Assembly (NCBI GenBank): GCA_917880725.1
Contig: OU862900.1
Location: 21,380,385 to 21,444,384 of the forward strand
Reading direction: 5' to 3'
DNA from: Selenia dentaria
Lineage: Eukaryota > Arthropoda > Insecta > Lepidoptera > Geometridae
Length of the DNA: 64,000 bases
The notes beneath the pieces are model-generated. The model was not told where the DNA came from, searched no databases, and saw nothing but the letters and a program-made list of their open reading frames with translations. Below, in pieces: positions 18,283 through 28,473 of the stretch (the first letter of the stretch is position 1; each line of letters opens with the position of its first letter). The position numbers and the translations under genes are program-made.

Positions 18283-18772
18283 ATTGATAGTGGAGTGCAG
18301 CGATTAAATTTTTCACACAGAGATTTCCAGGTATTTTGTCGTTCTATCTTAAGTGTAAGTTTTTTAAGAGCACAGAGTCTTTTAAATTCTAAATAGTTTT
18401 CTTCTGTTGGATTATATTTGAACTTTAGATATGCTTCATTGAATTTCAAAACGGCGTCAGAACATGTTTGATTCCACCAGGGTAGAGTAGGTCTTTTACC
18501 AGATTTTCTATTGCATAACTGGTAATTGGAACAAAATGATGTTGTTTTAGAAATAGATTCCGAAACTGCAGAGTGTAAAATTTTACAAAAAGTAAATAAG
18601 TGTTTTGATGGTATAAAACATCTAGTTGAAAACTATGTAACAGTTCATTTACATGATTACTGAACATCTTCCAGTCCACATGTTTATGGTTAAGGAAAAT
18701 AGGGAGGTGTTTGCCATTGCAATAGTTTCCATCAGAATCAACACTGTTATTATTCAATGTAACTAGTACCAA
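18283..18772 (-). pseudogene. LINE A: linker between endonuclease and RT
   Basis: The frame MVLVTLNNNSVDSDGNYC, then HKHVDWKMFSNHVNELL, is the usual post-endonuclease linker of I-type LINEs. A frame change follows near 18450. The region is cut at 18282 by the DNA transposon; its continuation is at 5710. Confidence 0.7.
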
Positions 18773-19390
18773 GAGGACATTCCAAAACTGACCATTCGCA
18801 ATGAAGTGCTATAGTCAGAGAAACAAAGTACAAATCTAGAGCATTTGAGCGCCATGTGAGGGAACCAACTATAGTAGCTTGTCCATCATTAAGAAGAACC
18901 AAATTGTTATCGTCAATGACCTCTAAAATATCCCTACCCCGAGGAGAGTCAGAACCACAGCCCCAAGAAGTATGGTGGGCATTAAAGTCTCCTGCAAATA
19001 TAAATTGACCTGGAATAGACTTTACCAAAGAATCAAATGTTTGTTGAAAGAAGGGCTACAATTCAAAGGACTGTAAAAACTGACAATATGTATAACTTTC
19101 TTATTTGATGTTGTAATTTTGACACACAGATTTTGTAATGAGTTGTCAAAATAAGTATTAACTTTGGAATATGTGAGACTTTTATGGATTATAATTGCTA
19201 CTCCATTGTGGTCATTACCACAATCATTGCGTTCAATATGATAATGTCTAATATTAAAATTTTGGTGTGCTTTAAACCATGTTTCAGATATAATTGCAAC
19301 ATGTATATTACGTGTATATAAATAGTTGATAAATATGTGTTTATTACTGTTAAGGCTTTGTGCATTCCATTGAATTATATTTAAATGTTT
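18750..19390 (-). pseudogene. LINE A: apurinic-type endonuclease domain (broken)
   Basis: This domain nicks target DNA for reverse transcription. The start IIQWNAQSLNSNKHIF carries the catalytic Asn; AIISETWFKAHQN carries the Glu. A frameshift occurs near 19030-19040, then FAGDFNAHHTSWGC carries the Asp. The conserved Ser-Asp-His motif at the end is absent: after CEWSVLECPLG the frame jumps straight to VLVTLNNN. A small deletion has removed the catalytic His and shifted the frame. Confidence 0.8.
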
Positions 19391-19399
19391 CTTTTATTG

Positions 19400-20407
19400 A
19401 CCCTGAGTTGATAGGTATGTCTTTATTGCTTACTATTTTCATTATTGTTTCAATTAGTATATTCATGAAAGATTCTGATTTCATCAAATTGTGAACTTGA
19501 ACATCCAGTGTTCGTGCTGTTAGTGATGGAAATGATTTGGAATTGAATAGGTCTGAATAGGTAGTGGCTCTAGACTTGATTTTATTTTCTTCAACTTATT
19601 ATTTTTTCATAGGGCATGCAGATGATATGGCTATGTGATTACCTTTACAATTAAAGCATTTAGCCTCCTTAACATCAACAGTGCAGTTTCTGAAATTGTG
19701 GTTTTTTGTACAAATAGAGCATATCTCAGCATTGCGGCAGAACTTTGCTATGTGTGTGTATGCACTTAAGACACTGCTTAACTGGAGGTATGTACTTAGT
19801 TACCTCATGTCGCCATGAATCTAGATATATGTGTTCTGGTAGGTTGGTTGATGCAAATGTCACTGCAACTGTCTGTGTTGGAACAAAGACAACTCCATTT
19901 TCATTTTTTACTCTGCGCATAAATCGCCGGACCTGAATGACATTTTTGGAACTGCCTATTAATGACAATATGACCATGTTAGACATGTCTATAGGAACTG
20001 ATGTAAGGACCCCAGTAACTTCAGTGTCGCCTGCTGGTATTGTTGCCTTCAAGTATAGTTGGTCTAAGAGTTTCTTGTTTTATAGGAACATGTTGGCATT
20101 ATTAGGTAGATCAAAGGTTATGCCTACTTTGTATTTATTTATTGATTTTAGATGCATAACACCCGAGACTCCGTGGTCCCTCAATCCCATTAATTCAGTT
20201 TTTTTCGAGTTCTCTGGATATTTGCGTACATACCTTGGGACCTTATAAATATCATACTTATCCGATTTCCTTGATATTTATCTTGACTACTGCCGTATCC
20301 ATAGATTTTACAGAGTCTGAATCGGAAGAATCGGAGGGCGAGGGCAATGGCTGGTCAGCGGGCGCCTCCTCCGGATCATCCTTCCTCCTCCTTTTCTTTT
20401 TCCCCAT
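19400..20407 (-). pseudogene. LINE A: ORF1 gag-like protein with CCHC knuckles
   Basis: The start is an ATG at 20407, followed by a Lys/Arg run and an acidic Asp/Ser stretch; this frame ends at a TAA at 20258-20260. The main body lies in 20052-19726 (VKNENGVVFVPTQTVAVTFA, HIYLDSWRHEVTKYIP). Zinc knuckles follow: QCLKCIHTHSK, CSICTKNHNFRNC and CFNCKGNHIAISSAC, the last near 19620-19660 in another frame. The protein would coat LINE RNA. At least three frame breaks make it non-functional. Confidence 0.75.
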
Positions 20408-20548
20408 CCCGTATCTTCGCCTACAACTTCACTAAGATAATTCGTTTATATACAATTTGCAGTCGAAATATATAGTGTTTACAGTAATTGACAATTTTCA
20501 AAAAATTGAGTTTAAAAAGCGCGCCTTAATCTTTTCACGGTTCCCGCC

Positions 20549-21654
20549 TTTTTTTTTTTTGTTTTTTTTTTTGCTTTTTTATTTTTTTTTAAAAACAAAA
20601 ACGCATTTCATAATAAAATCATTATAATATTTGAAAAATATATCTAAAGTCATTTATCTGCGTAACAATTACATTAAAACATAATGCTAATTATAAACAA
20701 TTAAAATTATTCAGTTCTTTCTAAAACCTTACTTAATTTTACATTATTATTATTATTTATAAAGTGTTATTATATATAATTAACGCTTATTATATATTTC
20801 GATGTAGATGTTATTAACACTTTTACAAAAATAACTTACTTCCACTCATCTTCTATTTTACTGGAATAATAAAATAAAAATACGAATAACATTTACCCGG
20901 TAGGATTCCGTGCCGCGGGAGGCTTAGAGCACAAACATACGAGACCCGAGAGCAAACAATTCATCACAAAAATATTTGCCCAAGGGATCGCACCTGAGAC
21001 CTCTCACTTGGAAAGTAATCACCAACTCAGTTAACAAGAAGTCTTCACATTAATATAGCTACCAGATCCACCATTTTGGAACGTCCTCAGACATATCTTT
21101 AGTATTTAAAAAATAAAAACATTAAAATTAAAAATGGCGGCCAACTAAGGTATTTCACATAATTCATTATTCTTATTCAAGCACTGCACACCGTTACATA
21201 TTTTTGCAATTTACAAAAATGTTGTGTGCATGGTTATAAAGATATAAGTTTATATAATTCAAAATTGTAAATAATAATGATTAAAATACGATTAACATTT
21301 TTAACAATTCCTTCGATTCATTTGCATTTTCTTTTATTATCGCATAGCGATTATACCTTTAATTAAAATATAGCAAACTATATAAAAGGGTTTTTTTTAT
21401 CGTAATACAGCGTCTTTCATTTAAAAAAATTGTAACTTTTAATTCCGTATATTCAATAATTATGTATTCGCTTTCGGTCCTCTAGTTTTCATTTTCTTTC
21501 ATGCATACAAAATACGAGTAAGCTAAAAATCACAGACGAAAATATGAATATTTTACAAAAAAACTATTAAAATTATCTAAAACAGGATAACATTTTTACC
21601 TACATTCCTGTATAAAACAACATTTAAGGAAAAAATATTTATTATATTTCTAGA
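20549..21654. other. AT-rich region with a degraded SINE-like piece
   Basis: T-runs occupy 20549-20592. Near 20905-21060 the minus strand holds AGGTGCGATCCCTTGGGC and a CTCGTATGTTTGTGCTC-type body, possibly an old tRNA-derived SINE with a worn B box. The remainder, to 21650, is AT-rich with no supported feature. Confidence 0.4.
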
Positions 21655-23300
21655 TATAACTTCTGCATATGACAATGTTTTGCTTTCTGTGCTTAGGAAC
21701 AAACTCATTAGACTTGATGTACCTATTAAGCTTGTTCGTTTTATTTGTAATATGCTTATGGAACGTTCTGTCATTATCAAATCTAAATATAACCTTCTTT
21801 CCCCTAAGTCTGTTTGGAAAGGTCTTCCTCAAGGCTCCGTCTTAAGTCCAATCCTTTACAGCTTGTACACCTATGACTTAGATAAATCTGTGGACTCTTT
21901 CTGTCAGGTTCTTCAGTATGCTGATGACCTGGCTCTATATGTTAAGGTTCAATCTATTAATGAAGCTGTTGACAGACAGCACTTTCGTATCTGGGAGATT
22001 GGCTTCACTTACATGGCTTATGTTTGGCTGTTCAAAAAAGCTCGGTTGTAGTTTTTACAAAAAAAAAAAGATAATCCCTCCAGTTCAATTGTTAATAGGT
22101 TCTCACTTTACCCCTCAAGTTAATTGCACAAAATTTTTAGGTATCAAACTTGACTCTAGAATGTCTGGGATTCCTCACTTTGATTATATCTCCCAAAAGT
22201 GCGAAAAAAGTGTCAAGCCTCCGGCTGGGTCATGCTTGCACCCCCGTTCACTTGGCCAAACTGAGGATTCGGGATAGTTCGTTATGCGAATGTGGCTTAG
22301 ATGAAGGAGACTATGATCATATTTTCTTTAGCTGTCCAAATTTGAAATATTCACTGTTTGATATTCTTCCACAAAAAATATTCCGTCCTATTTCATTCAA
22401 ATCTCTTCTGTCCCTTACTTTTTCTTCTTTAATTAACTGTATATTATGTAATTACATTAGTAGAAATAAAATTAAATTATAATATCATTATCATCATCAT
22501 CATCATTATCAGCCGGAAGACGTCCACTGCTGAACATAGGCCTCCCCCATAGAACGCCACTTGGACCGGCTACTCGCTTCCTGCATCCAGCGATTCCCCG
22601 CGGTTTTTATGAGGTCGTCGGTCCACCTAGCGGGGGGCAGGCCTACACTACGCCTTCCGGTGCGTGGTCGCCACTCGAGAACCTTTCTTCCCCATCGGTT
22701 ATCAGTTCTGCGAGCGATGTGGCCTGCCCATTGCCACTTCAACTTGCTAATTTTGAGAGCTAGTGTCGGTGACCTTAGTTCTCCTACGGATCTCCTCATT
22801 TCGGATCTTATCACGCAGGGAAACCCCAAGCATAGCCCTCTCCATTGCTCGTTGAGCGACTTCAAGCTTGTTAATGAGGCCCACAGTAAGGGACCACGTC
22901 TCAGTGCCATAAGTCATCACTGGCAACACACACTGGTTGAAAACCTTGGTTTTCAGGCTCTGAGGTATTGGGGACGAAAAGATGGATCGAAGCTTCCCGA
23001 AATTATAATATATTCCTTATTAATTATTTTATAAATGTATGAATTTTTATTAGTATTATTTTTGTTATAAATGATAATATGATGTTTTTGTTTTGAATTT
23101 TGTTCTTATTTATGTTGTGTTTGTGTGTTTTAGAGTAATCACTGGAGTGGAACAGTTTGTTTGATTCTCTCTTCTAATCACCGACCATATTCTAAAACTT
23201 TACTTTAATTTCTCCTACAGTTTATGAAACTTTCATATAACAGATACTGGCAAAGTTGCGTCAGTCAAACAAGTCGCAGGGGCCATACACAAAGAATCTA
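21655..23300 (+). mobile_element. LINE B: Jockey-group fragment (RT core to 3' end), split by an RTE insertion
   Basis: It begins at RT motif A (DITSAYDNVLL), then GLPQGSVLSPILYSLYTYDL and QYADDLALYV (YADD intact). Frames change near 22030 and 22240. The C-terminal knuckle CECGLDEGDYDHIFFSC follows, with a stop at 22482. The 3' UTR runs from 23012 to about 23300 and ends in an AAGAAGAAGAA tail. An RTE fragment sits at 22486-22999. A second copy of the same 3' end lies at 37449-37835 on the minus strand and lacks the RTE. The piece is 5'-truncated and dead. Confidence 0.8.
22486..22999 (-). mobile_element. RTE-type LINE, 3' end only
   Basis: The minus-strand frame 22910-22509 contains SKLKWQWAGHIARRTDNRWG and RPRTGRRSVGLPPARWTDDL, the hallmark C-terminus of RTE elements. 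The stop lies just before the GAT/ATGATG-rich 3' tail at 22486-22510. A 12-bp direct repeat AAATTATAATAT flanks it (22474-22485 and 23000-23011). It is 5'-truncated, with a frame break near 22760. The LINE B copy at 37.4-37.8 kb shows the empty site. Confidence 0.9.
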
Positions 23301-23616
23301 ATCTAAGAAGAAGAAGAAAAATAAGAAATTATCTATGATTAATTGTGTATTTGTGTATCATGTGTATGTTGCTCTTTTCTAATTAATAAAATCGTTCTGT
23401 TCTGTTCATATTTCTTAACATATCTTACAGTCTTAGAATAAAGGTAATTATCTACAATAACGTAAGTACAAGTGACAAAGTTAACCTTCACAATTATGAT
23501 TATGATGTGTGACAGTGTTCAATTATTTTTGTTTAGGTAAGTGTACCTACATAAATTATGTACTTACATGCCGTCCGTCAGGTAAAAAAATCTTAGCATG
23601 CCGTCCTGTGTAAATA
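23300..23616. other. Sequence between LINE B and the mariner
   Basis: A stretch near 23325-23395 (AAATTATCTATGATT, then GTTGCTCTTTTCTAATTAAT) recurs near 50735-50805, in both cases just after an AAGAAGAAG LINE tail. Nothing else is recognised. Confidence 0.5.
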
Positions 23617-24420
23617 CGAGGGCGGCACTGAAAATTTCGGGAATCAAGGAAGTGACACATTACTATTTAAAAAATGTATTTATTGCTTTTCGCAGTATTC
23701 TCCGCGAAATTTGACACATTTTTCTATACGATGGAACCAATCATTGAAGCAACCATTCCATTCGGAAGTTGGGGTCTCCAAAATGGCCGTTTTGTAGGCG
23801 TCCACAGCTTCTTCAGGTGATGGAAATCTCTGTCCACGCAATTTATTCTTTATTTTCCCTCAAGAGGAATAGTCGTAACATGGCCGGTTTTGGAGACAAA
23901 CATGGCCACCATTTTTTTGCAACACTCCGTGAACGAACAGTTTTTGTTGGCTTTAACTCGTTTTCGAGCACCCAAACTCGTGACTGTTTTTTGTTTCGGG
24001 TTCGTACGCGTATATCCAGGATTCGTCACCTGATACGATGTTGTATACAGCATTTGAGGATCCTGAGTGGAATCTTTCAAGAGTTCTGATGCACCGCGTA
24101 ACGCGAGCAGCTTTTTGCTCTTCACAGAGCGAATGTGGTATCCATCGGGAAAACAACTTTTTTACACCTAATTGTTCATGCAAGATTATTTGTATTTGAC
24201 TCATGCCAATGTCTAAAGCTGCCTGAATTTCGCGGTATGTCACATGTCGATCTTCCTCAATCAGCTTACGCACAGCATCAACATTTTCTTGGGTGACTGC
24301 AGTTTTTGGACGACCTTGACGGGGATCATCACTGAGCTTAACACATCCACGTTGAAATTCAGCAAACCAGCGATAAATTGTGGTTTTGGATGAGGCTTCA
24401 TCACCAAATGCAGAAGCCAT
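23617..24420 (-). pseudogene. Mariner-type transposase with internal deletion
   Basis: The N-terminal part (24420-23953) has SKTTIYRWFAEFQRG and the linker DDPRQGRPKTAV, then VSGDESWIYAYEPETK with the first catalytic Asp. After a frameshift the frame around 23900 reads CKKMVAMFVSKTGHVTTIP, then jumps near 23855 to the C-terminal end, which closes at 23680. The section with the second and third Asp is gone, so it cannot act. The 3' terminal repeat starts near 23617 (CGAGGGCGGCACTGAAAATT) after TA. The matching 5' end was not found. Confidence 0.8.
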
Positions 24421-26315
24421 CCGGTCAACTGTAATAAATGAAAATTATTACTAGAGTGTACAGGTGGATATACCATAGAAAAAATATGATTTTAAGCTTC
24501 ATGTACCAGTACGCTAAAGCCAATTGTAATAATATAAAGTTTATTAGGGTAAGGTTTATGTAAGCCAACCAAAATAAGGTAAAATAATGAAGTTTTGAAT
24601 AGTACCTTGTAGTAAGAAAAATAAACAATTACAAGTTATATTAAGTAAGTATATGTAATGTCTAAAAAATATGTATGTGAGCGCTCCTGTAAAGTGATAA
24701 TCTCACTAAGTTATCTAGAAAATTGATAAAAGTATAAGTTCGGGCGCTTGGAGCCACCTCACAAAAAGTTTATATATTTATATATATAAAAATAAACAAA
24801 AATTTACCTGGAATAGCAGCTGTAGAGTTTCGGTACTTTTAATCTTCAAGCGGGGGAGAAGTTGAAATAAGCAGCAAAGCATTTGGTTTAGTTCAACTTT
24901 TATTTCCGGGAAGGAACACAGTGTTACAATTTAGAAAATTTTTATAATTAGTTTGATAATGTCTTAGCAATTATGCAAGGTCTGAAGGACTTTTGCAGCT
25001 ATACTGATGTGGTAGACAGCCTGAGGGGCTTTATAAGTTTTCCCATAGTAAGCTAAAATGACTTATCTTAGTTTTATCGCACGCTATCGTTATTGCACCC
25101 TTATTTAAAGGAAATTAATTATTTTAAATTTTTATAATTACACGTGCCTAGTAGCGCGGATTGTAAGACAAAGAATTGACAATACCTTACTCAGACACGA
25201 AACCTGTGCTTATTTCATGACGCGGAGAAGAGATTCTCCTTCCAGAGCACGATGAAATGCCAAGATGTCGGTCCTCAACTTCCCACGGTGAACTCATGGT
25301 GAAAATAAATTCGGCAGAAAAATCCGAAAGAATAACTCCTTAAAAAACTCCATAAGAAAAAAATAAAAAAAAAAACGCCAGTGGCTGAAACAATACAAAA
25401 CCACCGTTTAAAAGAATGTCCGAATTTCAGTATCACGTAATTTTGACTAAACAGAAAACGCACTCACCATTTTTCTTTTTAGGTTATGGCAGACACGCCA
25501 AAAAATCCATTATTTTGGTAAAATCACGTCGAATATGTAAAGCCCTTGACTTGCGGCTTCTAAATTTCGCCTCAACATCTTGAGAAGTCTGCTCGAAAAC
25601 TCAGATTTGAATGGATGGAAATAAAAAAATAAAAAGGATGACTTATCATGCCGAATGTTGGCAGGAAAGTAGCTTATTCAAAATGGCCGAGCTCTGTCCA
25701 TAGCCAAGACGACGCTCCAGTCTGGCCAACCATCCAAGCAAAAAATGTAGAATTTGCGTCCTTGGGTTGCAAAAGGTGTTACCCTTGCAATAAAAATGTT
25801 ACCAGAATAGCTTCCTCTAAGGATTGGCAAATTTTAAAATCGAAAATATGTGTCTAGAATGGACAACGTGTAACGGAGCGAAAACCGAACGTTACACAAC
25901 ACACTGTTTTTGTGTTAATCCACTTCGAAAGTCATAATAAATCATCGCTCTTGAATTTTCTCGAGTCAATTCCATTTACTCAACGACTAAACAAGTTTGA
26001 CAAAACCTTGTGTCAAGACAGAGAATCTTTTTTTAAATAAATAAATGGTACGTATATGCCACATACAACTGACCATGGGAGAAACAGTCCTGCCGTTAAT
26101 CAACACCAGCTAATTTCAGAGTTAGTCCCAGTGACTTATTTAATAGTCATTGTGAAAGAAACCCTAATTGCCACCTGCCACCTCAAATCGAAACGGAAGG
26201 TCATTTCGAAACAATTGTACATGGAGCATGAAGACTGTTTCTCCTTAGGCATCAGTTAAGATTTTGGTTTCTAAACTTTGGTCTTTTAGTCTAATAACAT
26301 TTTTTTTAAATTTAA
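24421..26315. other. Intergenic sequence, nothing recognised
   Basis: About 1.9 kb without a supported gene. Short ORFs at 25648-25857 and 26056-26259 have no family features. It may be unique genomic DNA between insertions. Confidence 0.5.
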
Positions 26316-26525
26316 TATAATAGTATGGTGTCCTATATTATCCACATCCACACAAAGGTCTTCAGGTCCCACACTAGGCAGAGCCTGTACTATGGTAACC
26401 TGATGACTGATATAAATACATGATATACACACCCAGACACAGTTCAAACAGACATGTTCATGCACACAAATCTTTGACCTGTCCGGGGATCGAACCCGGG
26501 ACCCCAACTGCGCCAACCGGCCTGT
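26316..26525 (-). mobile_element. tRNA-derived SINE (family 2), A-B spacer deleted
   Basis: On the minus strand, GGTTGGCGCAGTTG (A box) is followed almost at once by GGTCCCGGGTTCGATCCCCGG (B box). The body follows (CATGTCTGTTTGAACTGTG, ATCAGTCATCAGG). The plus-strand copy at 27833 has about 27 bp more between the boxes, so this copy has lost most of its promoter spacing. Confidence 0.8.
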
Positions 26526-27559
26526 CAACATGAAATATCTAAATACAAATTTTCAGAACTATTACTTAAAAAACAAACAATTCTTCATACAAAATTTGGT
26601 CCTCTCATTCACCCCCTTAATCATCACTGTAAAATTTTTTTTATGAATAATCTAAACACAAAGTCTAAACACTAACACACAACGATTTCTGACTGCTGAC
26701 TGCATTCAAGCTAACTTAAAAGTTAAACTCTTACCAAAATGTATGGAAAAAAGTTTTCGCGATTTCTAACATATCTAGTACTTACTCAAACCTCAGTCGG
26801 TCCAGTAGAGACTTTTAATCCTTATAAAAACAGCATTGATTGGCATCAATAAAAGTTTTTGTGTAAAATGACAATTTTCTTGCTGACTGTACATTTTCCA
26901 AAATCTGTAAATTCAGTTCAGAATACCTAAAAAAATTATGGATAGTCTCCTAAACACGTTTTCCTGTTATAATAACGTTAAGGTACCTGCCCTGACTATC
27001 CCGTCTCAAAAATCACTCTGTATAGCATATCATCAGGGATAATGCAGAACTCTGTTAAGGACAGCGAGCTGGACCCGCAGTTTGCGTAATTAGCTTAAGT
27101 TTAAAATGAACCTACATAGAAAGTTATAATTCGCTCTGTATTATGTAACTATTAAAATTAACGTCACATACAAGTATATACTGTAACCAATCACGTAGCA
27201 TGCCTAGAATGACCTTCAAAATAAGACAAAGAAACTTAATTGTACGAAAGAGAAAGAGAGAAGAACCTATTTGGCTAGGCCGAAAATAAAATGAAACATG
27301 AGCAGTCTGTACTAGTTGCGAGATTCAGTTGAGTAATTTGAGCTAATTTTGAGTAGTAAATGTCAGTTTTTATCGTGCGAACTCATTAGGAACGTACAGT
27401 CCACAAAGTGGCAGAACCGCTATAGATTCTAATGGTGAAAGATCTTTTTAAATTGGTCCAGTACAATTGGAGCCTACTCCATTCAAACAAACAAACCAAT
27501 TTTTCCTCTTTATATTATAGTTTCTTTGTATTAGTATATAGATAAGAAGGAAATGGAAA
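26526..27559. other. Intergenic sequence, nothing recognised
   Basis: About 1 kb of AT-rich DNA between SINE and RTE remnants. No ORF, RNA gene or repeat could be supported. Confidence 0.5.
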
Positions 27560-27627
27560 TTTATGGGGGAGGCTAATGTTCAGCACTGGACGTCATACAG
27601 ATAAGATGAGATGATAGATAAGAAGTA
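27560..27627 (+). mobile_element. Tail of an RTE-type LINE
   Basis: TTATGGGGGAGGCTAATGTT, then CAGCACTGGACGTCATACAG, followed by GATGAGATGATAG, is the plus-strand equivalent of the 3' end of the RTE at 22486-22999. It is a tiny 5'-truncated, diverged copy. Confidence 0.7.
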
Positions 27628-27832
27628 ATTTCAAAAACTAAAACCTGTAGGGCTATTATGTATCTCAGTTGCCAACAAATGTTGATCGAAATCGAAAAAA
27701 TTGCGGCTCCATGTCACTTTTGTCAGCTCCAGTCATCAACTTACTAACCTACTAACATTTTCGCTTAAATTAATAATTTTATCTTAGATTTAAATATTTT
27801 ATTTATTATTATTAATTTATTTAAATAATTTG

Positions 27833-28060
27833 ACAGGTCGGTTGGCGCAGTTGATAGCATCCCTGCCTTCTGAGCCGCTGGTCCCGGGTTCGATCCCCGG
27901 ACAGGTTTAAAATTTGTGTGCACGAACATGTCTGTTTGAACTGTGTGTGGTCGGGGTGTGTACATGTATATAAGTATGTATATCAGTCATCAGGTTACCA
28001 TAGTACAGGTCTGCCTAGTGTGGGACTTGAAGACCTTTGTGTGGATGTTCACCAAATTTG
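27833..28060 (+). mobile_element. tRNA-derived SINE (family 2), full head
   Basis: The A box is TGGCGCAGTTG (27843-27853) and the B box GGTTCGATCCC (27887-27897), with a tRNA-like anticodon-arm spacer. The body ATCAGTCATCAGGTTACCAT, then CCTAGTGTGGGACTTGAAG, matches the minus-strand copies at 26316-26525 and 30075-30142. Confidence 0.85.
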
Positions 28061-28473
28061 TGCATTGAAATTGTTTGTGCATTCAATATTTATCGTCTAT
28101 TAAAAAACAACTTACGCATAATATATTTTAATGTGTGCTTGTAGGTATTATTATTAAATTTGTATTTAATTTTAATCGTGATATCGACTACGCGTAACTC
28201 TCACGTTAATCCCGTTTTACTATTTCAAAATTATAATGAACGTGCGTTTCAATAACAATATATTTTAATTTGTTTAATATGTTAATTGTAATTTGTAATT
28301 CATATGATGTTTTGTCAGAGGATAGCCATCGTCTGCTACTTTGTCGTATAGCTTATGGTTGCTTACTACTGTAAGAATACATATTTTTTTGCAATTCTAC
28401 TGATACTTTATGCTATATGTAATGTACACACCTTTATGCATAATACGTAAATTATTTGCTACAGGTACATACG
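28061..28473. other. Region upstream of the zinc-finger gene
   Basis: AT-rich. TTTGCTACAG at 28456-28465, just before the first ATG, fits a splice acceptor, so an upstream exon may exist. No promoter element is convincing. Confidence 0.4.

Larger units (their letters stand above)
3112..20548 (-). mobile_element. LINE A: old I-type non-LTR retrotransposon, split by two insertions
   Basis: The order on the minus strand is gag with CCHC knuckles (20407-19620), endonuclease (about 19390-18750), linker (to 18282), then RT and RNase H (5710-5441 and 4795-3112). The interruptions are the 12.6-kb DNA transposon at 5713-18281 and a plus-strand LINE fragment at about 4801-5440. RNase H together with a CCHC gag points to the I/R1 group. 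The 5' end is probably near 20548, where a GGCGGGAACCGTGAAAAG start follows an A-run on the minus strand. The 3' end is missing: the element stops inside RNase H near 3112. Frameshifts and stops occur in every domain, so it is inactive. Confidence 0.85.

Noticed and set aside
22561..23034. A 157-codon plus-strand ORF
   Set aside because: It is antisense to the RTE C-terminus and runs over its boundary.
25648..26259. Short ORFs in the 24.4-26.3 kb gap
   Set aside because: No recognisable motif, no splice context and ordinary length for chance ORFs.
27833..27905. A functional tRNA gene at the SINE heads
   Set aside because: The A and B boxes continue directly into a conserved SINE body and recur in three copies; there is no tRNA 3' end.
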